From contig CACDVW010000011.1 of assembly GCA_902556355.1 (NCBI GenBank), positions 1 through 40,250 on the forward strand: a stretch of 40,250 nt of DNA, written 5' to 3'. The translations under genes and the position numbers were made by a program. This stretch comes from an uncultured SAR86 cluster bacterium. Its GTDB lineage: Bacteria; Pseudomonadota; Gammaproteobacteria; Magnimaribacterales; D2472. A model generated the notes under the pieces. The model was not told the origin of the DNA, did no database searches, and saw only the letters and a list, made by a program, of their open reading frames with translations. Below are positions 32,831-40,250 of the stretch, one piece after another (position 1 is the stretch's first letter; every line of letters begins with the position of its first letter).

Positions 32831-34627
32831 CTATTTATTACATTTTAAATTTATAAGAGTAAAAAGGTAATTTCTTGTATCCTCTTCATTATCACCCCAA
32901 CCAACATCTGTTACAGAAATTAAATCTAGACATTCAGAATTATCAGCATTTATTGGCAGACCTTTCATCAACATGTCATATAAATTTCCACCACTGTCTG
33001 GTCTATAAGGCAGGTCTGCATTTTCTAAAGAAATGAAATTTCCGTAGCCATCATTTATTGCAATATGTGCTCCATGGTAGCCACTCTCATAATCTCTAGT
33101 TGAATGAATAATATCTATAAAGCTATCATTATTCATATCTCTTACATAGATATTGCCCTCACCATGATGCTTGTCTGCTCTGAATTGATTTGGGAATCGT
33201 GAAGAAGTTTCATCAAATAATTTTCCAGTTCCATCATTTATAAGAACCTGAATATATGCTCCTTCGTAGTATGGATCATCTCGAGTAACAGCAACAACAA
33301 CGTCTTTGAAACCATCATTATTAAAATCTTCTGATGCTGCATGATTATATTTGTTCTTGTTTTCTCCAAATGGTCCATGAGGAAGAGCCATCTTTTTCCA
33401 GCTTTGAATATCAGCAGAACCATTGCTTAAGAGGATATATCCTTCATCTGCATCTGACCAAAATTGTCTATTATCAAAATTCCAAAAAACTAAATCATCA
33501 TAATCATCATTATTTAAATCAACCATAAGACTACTCATTGGATTCCCATATTGATTATTGATTTGCCAATTAAAATTTATATACGGGTGTATAGAAAAAT
33601 TACCTATTCCATCATTAATTAATAAAACATTGCATGCATAAATATCTATATCGCCATCATTATCAGGGTCCCCTGCACTAGCATCGTGAGCAAAGCCACA
33701 TAACATACCTTTACCATCGTTATCATCAATAATGTTTGATGAGCTTTCCACAAGTTTTCCATCTGGATTTGATAGCATCAATAGATGCGGGTATGGATTA
33801 ATATAATTTTGTGAGTAATCCTCTCCTCTGTATTGAATTCCCATTGAGCCCGCAAATAAATCATCAAAACCATCGTCATTGAAGTCTTCTGCTAAAAGCC
33901 TATATGCAAAAGGATGTGTAGGCGCTTCTCCAGAATTATAAATACTAAGATCTTCTTTGAATCTACCACTTTTATCATTTAAATAAATGTTAATTGGCGC
34001 GTTTACTTTTTGATCTTTTTCAATTGTGTGAGGAAACAGTGCCCATGCAACAACAAAATCTTCAAAACCATCTCCATTAAAATCACCCGTAGTCATGTTA
34101 TGAGCATCTTGACCAAAAAGTGCGTTCTCCCATGTCTCGCAATCATTAGCGGTGGGGTAACATATTGTTGCTGAAAATCTATCAGTGATAACTATCCCGC
34201 CAAAACCAATATCATTAATTTTGTAATAGTTTGAAGAGAGATCGGGTATATTGGCTGGAAATGCATCGTACTTTGTAGGAAATTTATTTACAGTCATTGA
34301 AATAGTTTTAGATGCAAACATACAGTTTCCCGATGGAATGGTAGACAGGGACAAATCAAAGTTCTCTGAATTTGAATAAATTATAGGATTTCTAAATGAG
34401 AAGTTTCTGTTATTAGTGCTAGATAAATGAATTAAATCATCATTATCGACTCTATATCTACAATTATTATTATCTGAGCTTACAGATATATTCTGTTTAT
34501 CAAAACTAAACCCACTTAAATTTAGGCCTGTAACAAAAATTTCAAAATTATCTTCATTGAGATTTGATGTTGGACTTCCTCCACATGCTATTAAAAAAAA
34601 TACGCAAAAAATAGATACTTTTTTCAT
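32831..34627 (-). CDS. FG-GAP/VCBS-repeat lipoprotein, 598 aa
   Basis: The lipobox FFLIACGGSPTS marks a lipoprotein. At least six FG-GAP/VCBS calcium-loop repeats follow (for example DFNGDGFEDFVVAW, DFNDDGFDDLFAGS, DPDNDGDIDIYACN, DLNNDDYDDLVFWN, DFNNDGFKDVVVAV, DMNNDSFIDIIHST), spaced 50-70 residues as in a beta-propeller, each ending in LxNDGxG-type segments. There is no obvious catalytic site. It is likely a surface adhesin or binding protein stabilised by calcium, abundant in seawater. It shares its layout with the 474-aa protein at 22758. Confidence 0.9.
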   Translation of the reverse strand: MKKVSIFCVFFLIACGGSPTSNLNEDNFEIFVTGLNLSGFSFDKQNISVSSDNNNCRYRVDNDDLIHLSSTNNRNFSFRNPIIYSNSENFDLSLSTIPSGNCMFASKTISMTVNKFPTKYDAFPANIPDLSSNYYKINDIGFGGIVITDRFSATICYPTANDCETWENALFGQDAHNMTTGDFNGDGFEDFVVAWALFPHTIEKDQKVNAPINIYLNDKSGRFKEDLSIYNSGEAPTHPFAYRLLAEDFNDDGFDDLFAGSMGIQYRGEDYSQNYINPYPHLLMLSNPDGKLVESSSNIIDDNDGKGMLCGFAHDASAGDPDNDGDIDIYACNVLLINDGIGNFSIHPYINFNWQINNQYGNPMSSLMVDLNNDDYDDLVFWNFDNRQFWSDADEGYILLSNGSADIQSWKKMALPHGPFGENKNKYNHAASEDFNNDGFKDVVVAVTRDDPYYEGAYIQVLINDGTGKLFDETSSRFPNQFRADKHHGEGNIYVRDMNNDSFIDIIHSTRDYESGYHGAHIAINDGYGNFISLENADLPYRPDSGGNLYDMLMKGLPINADNSECLDLISVTDVGWGDNEEDTRNYLFTLINLKCNK

Positions 34628-34646
34628 AAAAATAAGTATAAATTAA

Positions 34647-34674
34647 TTGTTTAAAAAGAAGTTGACTTTATAAT
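34647..34674 (+). promoter_or_regulatory. Sigma70-like promoter of proBA
   Basis: TTGTTT (34647-34652) and TATAAT (34669-34674) are separated by 16 nt. The predicted start near 34681 would leave a leader of only about 12 nt before the proB ATG at 34693, where the Shine-Dalgarno is weak. Confidence 0.6.
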
Positions 34675-34692
34675 CGCAGAAAACGCGAAAAT

Positions 34693-35463
34693 ATGATTTC
34701 AAAATCTAACAAAATTGTTATTAAAATAGGTTCATCTCTGCTCACAAATAAAAGAGGCGGTGTTAATAGGACTGTATTAAAAAATGTTGTTAAAGATATA
34801 GTCTGGTTATTAAATTCAAAAAAAGAAGTCATAGTTGTTTCATCTGGAGCTATATCTCTTGGTAGAGGGAAATTAGATCTAAAACATGATTTAACCTTAA
34901 ATGAATCTCAAGCTGTTGCGGCAAGAGGTCAAATTGAATTAATGACAGCATGGAAAAATGAATTTAAAAAATATAAAAAACAAGTAGCACAGATTCTTTT
35001 ATCACCCTCTGATATAAAAAATAAAAAATCATCTAAAAATGCTATGGCTACATTAGAAAATTTATTAAATTTTAATTGTGTTCCAATTATTAACGAAAAT
35101 GACACGACCTCTACTGATGAAATTAAGTTTGGTGATAACGACATTCTCGCGGCACAAATTGCAGTCTTAATTAATGCTGATCATCTAGTATTACTATCTA
35201 ATGTAGACGGCCTTTATAAAGAACCTCCTAAAAATAATAAAAACGATGATTTGGTTCTAGAAGTAAAATCAATAACAAAAAAAATTAAAGACATGGCAGG
35301 TGCTGCTTCTAAGCTTGGTAGAGGTGGGATGATTTCTAAAATTAAAGCAGCAGAAATATGCATGAAATCAAAATGTTCAGTTATTATTACCTCAGGATTA
35401 AAAGATAACCCTATTAAAAGTCTTATTAATAAGAAAACAAAATCAACTAAATTTATAGCTTAA
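34693..35463 (+). CDS. proB: Glutamate 5-kinase, short form without PUA domain
   Basis: The 256-residue protein covers only the amino-acid kinase fold: K-I-G-S-S-L-L-T near residue 11, V-V-S-S-G-A-I-S-L-G near 49, the F-G-D-N-D-I-L-A-A segment near 147, and G-R-G-G-M-I-S-K-I-K-A-A near 211. The E. coli enzyme has about 367 residues because of a C-terminal PUA domain, which is entirely absent here. It phosphorylates glutamate for proline synthesis. The feedback-inhibition site lies in the kinase domain, so the enzyme may still be inhibited by proline. proA follows after 2 nt. Confidence 0.95.
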   Translation: MISKSNKIVIKIGSSLLTNKRGGVNRTVLKNVVKDIVWLLNSKKEVIVVSSGAISLGRGKLDLKHDLTLNESQAVAARGQIELMTAWKNEFKKYKKQVAQILLSPSDIKNKKSSKNAMATLENLLNFNCVPIINENDTTSTDEIKFGDNDILAAQIAVLINADHLVLLSNVDGLYKEPPKNNKNDDLVLEVKSITKKIKDMAGAASKLGRGGMISKIKAAEICMKSKCSVIITSGLKDNPIKSLINKKTKSTKFIA

Positions 35464-35465
35464 TA

Positions 35466-36719
35466 ATGACTGATAACATCGATCAAATTGGTATTAACGC
35501 AAAAAAAGCAGCAAGAATTCTTGCCAAAACATCTTCAGAACAGAAAAATCATGCTCTACAAGCAATGTCAAAATATGTGCTTGCTGACAAGAAATTTATT
35601 TTAGAAGCTAATAAATTAGACATTGAAAATAGTAAATCAAAAAACTTATCTGAATCTTTTATCGATCGTCTAGAGTTAAATGATGAGAGAGTAGAATCTA
35701 TATCGGATACTCTTCTAGAGATTGAGTCTTTTAAAGATCCTGTAGGAAAAATACTCGATTCTTGGCAAAGACCGAATGGTATGCATATATCAAGAGTCTC
35801 AACACCTCTTGGTGTAATTGGTATCATATTTGAAAGTAGGCCAAACGTAACTGCAGATGCTGGAGCATTATCATTAAAAGCTGGTAATGCATCTATTTTA
35901 AGAGGTGGTTCAGATAGCATAAATTCTTGTCTAGCAATTCATCAATCATTAGTAAAAGGCTTAAAAGATGCTGAAATTGATGAAAATGCTATTCAAATCA
36001 TAAAAACTACTGACAGAGAAGTTGTAAAACAAATGCTTCATGGAATAAATAAATCTATAGATGTCATAGTCCCAAGAGGTGGTAAAAGTCTTGTATCTAT
36101 GGTTGAAGAAGAAGCAAGAGTTCCAGTTTTTGCTCATTTGGAGGGTATATGTCATATATTTGTAGACAAATCAGCAAATCTAGAAAAGTCATTAGATGTT
36201 TGTATTAATGCAAAAATGCGGAGACCAGGCATATGCGGTGCGGTAGAAACAATACTTGTTCACTCTGATATTGCTAATGAATTTATGCCACTTCTGATAA
36301 ATGCCCTAAAGGCTCGGGCTTGTGAGATTAGAGGATGTTCAGAAACATGTAAATATAATGAAAATATAAAACAAGCATCTGAAGAGGATTGGTCCACTGA
36401 ATATCTTCTCCCAATTGTTAGTATAAAAATAGTAAATAGCATAGATGTTGCAATTAAACATATTGAGCGTTACTCATCCGGACATACTGAATCAATTCTT
36501 ACAGAGGATTTAAACAGAGCTTCTATATTTCAAAAAGAGTTAGATAGTGCAATTGTTATGCATAACGTTTCTACCCAGTTTGCCGATGGTGGTGAATTTG
36601 GTCTTGGTGGAGAAATTGGAATAGCTACTGGTAAATTTCATGCAAGAGGGCCTGTTGGAATTGATCAATTAACAAGTTTTAAATATCTTGTTAATGGAAA
36701 TGGCCATACAAGAAATTAA
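35466..36719 (+). CDS. proA: Gamma-glutamyl phosphate reductase
   Basis: The 417-residue protein matches the expected length. It shows VIGIIFESRPNVTADAGALSLKAGNA, the D-V-I-V-P-R-G-G-K-S-L segment, and the catalytic Cys in R-R-P-G-I-C-G-A near residue 256. The C-terminal block F-A-D-G-G-E-F-G-L-G-G-E-I-G-I-A-T-G is typical. It reduces gamma-glutamyl phosphate with NADPH in proline synthesis, directly downstream of proB in a two-gene operon. Confidence 0.98.
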   Translation: MTDNIDQIGINAKKAARILAKTSSEQKNHALQAMSKYVLADKKFILEANKLDIENSKSKNLSESFIDRLELNDERVESISDTLLEIESFKDPVGKILDSWQRPNGMHISRVSTPLGVIGIIFESRPNVTADAGALSLKAGNASILRGGSDSINSCLAIHQSLVKGLKDAEIDENAIQIIKTTDREVVKQMLHGINKSIDVIVPRGGKSLVSMVEEEARVPVFAHLEGICHIFVDKSANLEKSLDVCINAKMRRPGICGAVETILVHSDIANEFMPLLINALKARACEIRGCSETCKYNENIKQASEEDWSTEYLLPIVSIKIVNSIDVAIKHIERYSSGHTESILTEDLNRASIFQKELDSAIVMHNVSTQFADGGEFGLGGEIGIATGKFHARGPVGIDQLTSFKYLVNGNGHTRN

Positions 36720-37040
36720 AAAAATCTTATAACTGTAGTAAAACTACAAAAATATATTCCTATAAACCTTTTTAAATCAACATTTATAAATAATTTGACA
36801 AATATTTATTTAATAAAATAGTATGCACTACAAGTATTGCTTGGATTACATTTTATAGTTATATGTTCTCCCCTATTAGAATGTGTAAACTATCTCCTCT
36901 CCAAAAAATTAATTACAAGCAATACAACTTTTTCTGCTTTGACTAAATCTTATTTATTAGAGGCATTTAATAAATTTATATATTTAGGACGCCCAGAAAA
37001 TTTTTATACAGATATATGTATGAAATAACTGGAAATAAGT
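36720..37040 (+). other. Intergenic region with a promoter and long leader
   Basis: No credible gene lies here; the TTG-initiated 63-codon ORF of the track has no ribosome-binding site and no coding character. A weak stem TGTAG/CTACA near 36733 may end proBA. A promoter-like pair, TTGACA (36795-36800) and TAGTAT (36819-36824), 18-nt spacer, would give a leader of about 210 nt before the lipoprotein gene. I saw no conserved RNA motif in it. Confidence 0.5.
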
Positions 37041-38936
37041 ATGAAAAATTTTACCTTAGTTTTTGCATCATTATTTATGATTGTCGCTTGTGGTGGTGGC
37101 GGTGGAGGGTCAGATGCATCAGGCTCTGGATACACTGCACCTACTAACAATCCTCCTTCAATAAATAACACTATTATGAACATTTCTGTTGTTGAAAATC
37201 AGATTTCAGCATTTACTGTAAATGCAACTGATCCAAATGGAGATACACTTACATATTCTTTAAGCGGTGATGATGCCAGTCTATTATCTATCTCAAATCA
37301 AGGTGTTGTAACCTTTAACACAGCTCCTGACTTTGAGAGCCCATCTGATGGCGATGCTAATAATGTTTATAAAATAACAGTTACTGTTTCTGATGGAAGC
37401 TTAAATGCAACTGCGAACTTTGAAATAACAGTTACAAATGATACATCTGATGACAGTACAACTGAAAATTACGACGGAACTTTTATACTATCTGGCCCTG
37501 TCCAGTCTGCAGACATATGTTTTGTTGAAAATCTTACAATTCCTTGTAGTGAATCATCTTACATCACAACAACATCTCAAGATGGCTCTTTTAGCCTTAG
37601 TGTTGATCCTAATGCAGGAACTGGAATCATAAAAACTGAAAATGGATTTGATCCAAATACTAATTGGGAATATGAAAAGGAAATAAGCTATGCTATAGGT
37701 GAACCTACAACTGGCCAAAATTTTATAATTAATCCAGCTACAACTGCTCTTTATCTTTACGATAATAATACTGATTACGAGACTTTTAAGAATAAACTAG
37801 ATATAGATTCAGGCTTTATGATTAGATTCGAAAATCCATTTACAAGTTTATCTTCTAAGGCTTCCAATAAAGTTGCAGTGATTTATTCTCAGCTCATTGT
37901 ATTAAATGAAATCCTCAGAGAAATTCATACATTTAATGAAAATACTTCTGAGTGGTATTTAACAAAGAATATAATCGAGAGAACTGGCGATCAAACTTCA
38001 TTGGGAGATACCACTTTCATAAAAAATCTGCTAAGCAATCTTGATGACAGTTTTTCGCCATCAAGCAGCCAGTTAGTGAGCCTTTCAGCAGGCATATCCT
38101 CATTTTTACAAAAGATGTATGCGGATAACAACAATGCACACTCCTACCTCACAAAGATAGGTACTAATGAACTAGAAGCCCTAATGGGGGCTGTAATGAA
38201 TAATACTGCTGATATTAATGAAATCGATAAATTAACTTTTAATACTATTGATTGGATTAATGAAAATACTTCATGGGAAGGTGGCAGCATAATCGACAAT
38301 GAACAAAATATAGTAACAACAACTTATTCTTTATCAAATGAAAGTAGTTCAAATTATCTTGTTGATCAGGTTAATACATCAAGCACTGAATTTATAATTT
38401 ATGTTAAAGAAGGTGACATAATTAAATTTGATGCAACAAGTTCAGTGACTTCGAATCACCCCTTTCTTCTATCCACTGAAGTTGATGATAGAGATGGCAG
38501 TGCACAAATTGGCACTAATGAGGGTTGGAATAAAGATACTCTAACATTAACGGTTTCAGAAAATACACCTGATGAAATTTATCCGTATTGTGAATTTCAT
38601 GCAGGTATGTACTCTAGAGGTAAAATTATAAAAGTTGATAGCTATAATGCTAATAATCTTGATGTAACTAATGTATCAGGGGCTCTTCAGGTTAAAGGTA
38701 CTGTTGCAACGGGTCCCTTTAAAGGCGCATCGGGCTTCACTTATAAAGTTTATTTAACTAGGCAAGACAGTTCTGATCACGAACATACATTCTATGAATA
38801 TCCAAACCTAACTTTCTATATGCCTAACGACCAAGGTTATCATGGTTCAGAAAATGCTTCTACTGATGAATTGTTTAAACCCAAGTCTCATTATGTGGCC
38901 TCGTCAGGAAACAGCGAATCAGATGATGGTTATTAA
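37041..38936 (+). CDS. Lipoprotein with cadherin-like and cupredoxin-like domains
   Basis: The 631-residue protein has lipobox MIVACGGGGGGSD, then a cadherin-like domain (about 45-135: VVENQISAFTVNATDPNGDTLTYSL, then ...YKITVTVSDGSLNATANFEITV). A poorly characterised middle region follows. Near residue 472 the sequence SNHPFLL, together with YPYCEFHAGMYSRGKI near 515, resembles a type-I copper site (His, then Cys, His and Met). The C-terminus (about 540-625) is a V-K-G-T-V-A-T-G-P-F-K-G-A-S-G-F beta-domain with D-H-E-H-T-F-Y and a Y-H-G stretch. It may bind copper or act in electron transfer at the envelope; the copper reading is an inference from motif spacing. Confidence 0.8.
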   Translation: MKNFTLVFASLFMIVACGGGGGGSDASGSGYTAPTNNPPSINNTIMNISVVENQISAFTVNATDPNGDTLTYSLSGDDASLLSISNQGVVTFNTAPDFESPSDGDANNVYKITVTVSDGSLNATANFEITVTNDTSDDSTTENYDGTFILSGPVQSADICFVENLTIPCSESSYITTTSQDGSFSLSVDPNAGTGIIKTENGFDPNTNWEYEKEISYAIGEPTTGQNFIINPATTALYLYDNNTDYETFKNKLDIDSGFMIRFENPFTSLSSKASNKVAVIYSQLIVLNEILREIHTFNENTSEWYLTKNIIERTGDQTSLGDTTFIKNLLSNLDDSFSPSSSQLVSLSAGISSFLQKMYADNNNAHSYLTKIGTNELEALMGAVMNNTADINEIDKLTFNTIDWINENTSWEGGSIIDNEQNIVTTTYSLSNESSSNYLVDQVNTSSTEFIIYVKEGDIIKFDATSSVTSNHPFLLSTEVDDRDGSAQIGTNEGWNKDTLTLTVSENTPDEIYPYCEFHAGMYSRGKIIKVDSYNANNLDVTNVSGALQVKGTVATGPFKGASGFTYKVYLTRQDSSDHEHTFYEYPNLTFYMPNDQGYHGSENASTDELFKPKSHYVASSGNSESDDGY

Positions 38937-38950
38937 AATAGTAAGTTAAA

Positions 38951-39265
38951 TTAAATATGGTCAGAAAACTTTTTAAGATTTTTGGCCATTTTTTTTGTAT
39001 ATCTTTTAAATATCTTCAAAGCCTTAATTAAGTCACTAGATTCTTCTAATTCTGATAAAGAATAGCCATCCCAATAGCTAATAATATAGCCGAATTTAGT
39101 TTCAGAAAGTTCAATTATTGCTGGATCCTGATTTTGCTCATTCAGGTGTATTATTTCCACCCTATCATCTCTTAAATCTATAGATGTATTCCTAACCTCT
39201 GAAAAAATTGATTTATAAAGATTTTCAATTCTAATATGATTAGCTTTTAAGTTTGTTTTGGTCAT
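38951..39265 (-). CDS. Hypothetical protein of about 104 aa
   Basis: The ORF track starts at a TTG (39289), but an in-frame ATG at 39265 (MTKTNLKANHIR) gives a 104-residue product. The protein is mixed alpha/beta with an acidic middle (LSETKFGYIISYWDGYSLSELEESSDL) and a Lys-rich C-terminal helix (IFKRYTKKMAKNLKKF). There is no signal peptide and I recognise no family. It overlaps the 3' end of the DUF2805 gene by 26 nt, and its end faces the lipoprotein gene at a 14-nt gap. Confidence 0.65.
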   Translation of the reverse strand: MTKTNLKANHIRIENLYKSIFSEVRNTSIDLRDDRVEIIHLNEQNQDPAIIELSETKFGYIISYWDGYSLSELEESSDLIKALKIFKRYTKKMAKNLKKFSDHI

Positions 39266-39497
39266 ATGAATGATGTCTTCCAACTTCAAAATCTCTTAAA
39301 CCCAAGTGTTTAGTTTTTCTTCCTCTTGCCCTCTTTCTCCAAAGAGTATAACTACCCTTTTTTAGATTTTTTCTCATCAAATCTTCAACCTGATTCTGAT
39401 TAAGGCCAAAAGTAGCTTCAATAGCATCAAAAGGAGTTCTATCCTCCCATGCCATCTCAATGATCCTAGAAATCTCTTCCTCTTTTAGCCTTTTAAT
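39240..39497 (-). CDS. DUF2805 / TIGR03643-family protein, possible ATT start
   Basis: The protein matches the small TIGR03643/DUF2805 family: MAWEDRTPFDAIEATFGL, L-M-R-K-N-L-K-K-G-S-Y-T-L-W-R-K-R-A-R-G-R-K-T-K-H. The ORF track begins at ATG 39455, but family members continue upstream with a helix of the type EEEISRIIEMAWEDR. The same frame here is open and reads I-K-R-L-K-E-E-E-I-S-R-I-I-E-M up to an ATT at 39497, preceded by a GAGGT 7 nt upstream. An ATT (AUU) initiation is therefore plausible, as in infC. Function is unknown, though the basic RGRKTKH core is conserved. Confidence 0.7.
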   Translation of the reverse strand: MKRLKEEEISRIIEMAWEDRTPFDAIEATFGLNQNQVEDLMRKNLKKGSYTLWRKRARGRKTKHLGLRDFEVGRHHSYDQNKLKS

Positions 39498-39652
39498 TTA
39501 GATACCTCAGACTCTAATTCAGCAATTCTTCTTTTTAATGGTTCAATTTCATCTTTTTGAACAAAACCCGCTTCCTTCATAAATTTTTCTAAAGCTGGCT
39601 TCATCATCTTCTCCATATTTTTAGCATCTTTCATCATTGTAAAAGGGTTCAT
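39485..39652 (-). CDS. UbiK/BMFP-like small coiled-coil protein, 55 aa
   Basis: This ORF is not in the track. ATG at 39652 has an AAGGAGATGA Shine-Dalgarno. The product begins NPFTMMKDAKNMEKMMKPALEKFMKEAGFVQKDE and ends with a leucine-heptad helix IEPLKRRIAELESEVSKLKG. The N-terminal amphipathic helix plus C-terminal coiled coil is the layout of UbiK/BMFP family accessory factors of ubiquinone synthesis, which interact with membranes. It is 9 nt downstream of rsmJ and overlaps the probable DUF2805 start by 13 nt. Assignment to UbiK rather than another small phasin-like protein is by pattern. Confidence 0.7.
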   Translation of the reverse strand: MNPFTMMKDAKNMEKMMKPALEKFMKEAGFVQKDEIEPLKRRIAELESEVSKLKG

Positions 39653-39661
39653 TTCATCTCC

Positions 39662-40250
39662 TTATATATATACATCAAACCTTGTTGATTTACCTTTAAC
39701 TTGATAATTTAAGTTAGTATCTATTATCTTTGATTTAATTGGTCTTTTTAAGACAATCTTTTTATATTCTTCTTTTTTAAAATCAAAAAATATCTGATCT
39801 TCAAGATTTTTGATTGCCTCAATTTCAAGAATATTTTTTATATCATTCATACTACCTGATCTAGCAGTATTTTTCTTGCTATCAGGATACATTGGGTCCA
39901 GATAAATCAGATCAATATTTCTAGTATTTTTGTAAATATCGATAGCATCTCCATGAGTTAAAACTAAATTTTTTAAAAAAATTAATTCATCTCTTGCTCT
40001 ATTAATAGCATCATTTAATAGCATAAACAAAACACTGCTTTGCTCACAAGCAATTACCTTGTGACCTAAGGCTAGAAAAATGAGGGTATCTGATAAAAAA
40101 CCTGCAGTTCCATCAAGTATTTTTAAATTGTCTTTTTTTTTACCTAATGCTTTCTTTAAAAGAGTTTCATGATCTGTTCTTTTAAGTCTCCATCCCATTT
40201 GCCCTTTTAAAAAATCTATATGAATGAATTTTTTTTGTGGTGAGTTAATA
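39662..40250 (-). CDS. rsmJ: 16S rRNA (guanine1516-N2)-methyltransferase RsmJ (5' end outside window)
   Basis: The ORF track starts at an internal Met (40198), but the frame stays open to the window edge. The added residues (HIDFLKGQMGWRLKRTDHETLLKKALG) are the expected N-terminal part of the RsmJ domain, so the gene continues past 40250. SAM-binding motif KILDGTAGFLSDTLIFLALGH is near the start of the visible domain, with YLDPMYPDSKK as the catalytic-region D-P-M-Y/F. The C-terminal IVLKRP and K-S-T-R-F-D-V-Y-I end are family-typical. It methylates G1516 of 16S rRNA. Confidence 0.93.
   Translation of the reverse strand, partial: INSPQKKFIHIDFLKGQMGWRLKRTDHETLLKKALGKKKDNLKILDGTAGFLSDTLIFLALGHKVIACEQSSVLFMLLNDAINRARDELIFLKNLVLTHGDAIDIYKNTRNIDLIYLDPMYPDSKKNTARSGSMNDIKNILEIEAIKNLEDQIFFDFKKEEYKKIVLKRPIKSKIIDTNLNYQVKGKSTRFDVYI

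Noticed and set aside
34664-34674. TTGACT directly before TATAAT upstream of proB as a -35/-10 pair
   Set aside because: The two hexamers are adjacent without the required spacer; TTGTTT at 34647 with a 16-nt spacer fits better.
36837-37028. 63-codon TTG-initiated ORF of the track
   Set aside because: It has no Shine-Dalgarno and no coding character, and lies in the probable 5' leader of the lipoprotein gene.

Overview
The window reads as a stretch of chromosome from a free-living marine gammaproteobacterium with an AT-rich, tightly packed genome; the gene style resembles the SAR86 cluster. Evidence: the queA-tgt-yajC-secD-secF block, divergent trmJ/suhB and proBA are ordinary proteobacterial housekeeping loci. 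They alternate with a large TonB-dependent receptor and several secreted lipoproteins whose lipobox Cys is followed by a Gly run. Base composition is visibly AT-rich and many neighbouring genes abut or overlap. The taxon is inferred from style, not from a marker-gene search.

Layout. 1-870: start of a Gly-rich lipoprotein, tRNA-Ala(GGC) and a stand-alone TonB C-terminal-like secreted protein. 900-7530 (all minus): an FAD monooxygenase, malate synthase G, a DUF1330 protein, a GT4 glycosyltransferase, a NodB-type deacetylase and an NAPE-PLD-like metallo-beta-lactamase protein, closely spaced. 7.6-13 kb (minus): secreted proteins (two unrecognised, a PHB-depolymerase/CE1-type esterase lipoprotein, an M64-type metallopeptidase lipoprotein with a small overlapping partner) and tRNA-Gly(GCC). 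13-18.1 kb (minus): a 1065-residue TonB-dependent receptor, an RRM protein, a patatin and a PAN-like protein behind twin palindromic operators. 18.1-22 kb: rhodanese and GMC oxidoreductase, then a steroid-5-alpha-reductase-family membrane protein and an extended SDR; together these look like a lipid, sterol or terpenoid redox cluster. 22-22.7 kb: a decayed SnoaL-like gene, a small ORF, and the most striking element of the window.

That element, on the minus strand at 22.36-22.69 kb, is a sigma70-like promoter followed at once by two tandem ~50-nt RNA units. Each unit matches the glutamine-riboswitch core (glnA / Downstream-peptide RNA families): a CGUUC/GAACG closing stem, two hairpins whose sequences differ between the copies but stay paired, and the conserved strands ACGGAAGUAG and GAAGGAACGC. 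A hairpin that buries the Shine-Dalgarno sequence follows, then a 54-residue, strongly basic ORF and a terminator. In cyanobacteria such riboswitches control small proteins that act on glutamine synthetase or PII; here the arrangement lies in a gammaproteobacterial context, upstream of a protein I do not recognise.

22.7-25.8 kb: an FG-GAP lipoprotein, an ICMT-like membrane methyltransferase followed by three small membrane-protein ORFs, and a cupin-like protein. 25.8-32.8 kb: tRNA-Glu, trmJ/suhB (SuhB lacks several catalytic metal ligands), the secF/secD/yajC/tgt/queA operon and tRNA-Leu(CAA). 32.8-40.25 kb: a second FG-GAP lipoprotein, proBA (ProB without its PUA domain), a lipoprotein with a cupredoxin-like site, a hypothetical protein, a DUF2805 protein, a UbiK-like coiled-coil protein and the 5'-truncated rsmJ that runs off the end of the window.
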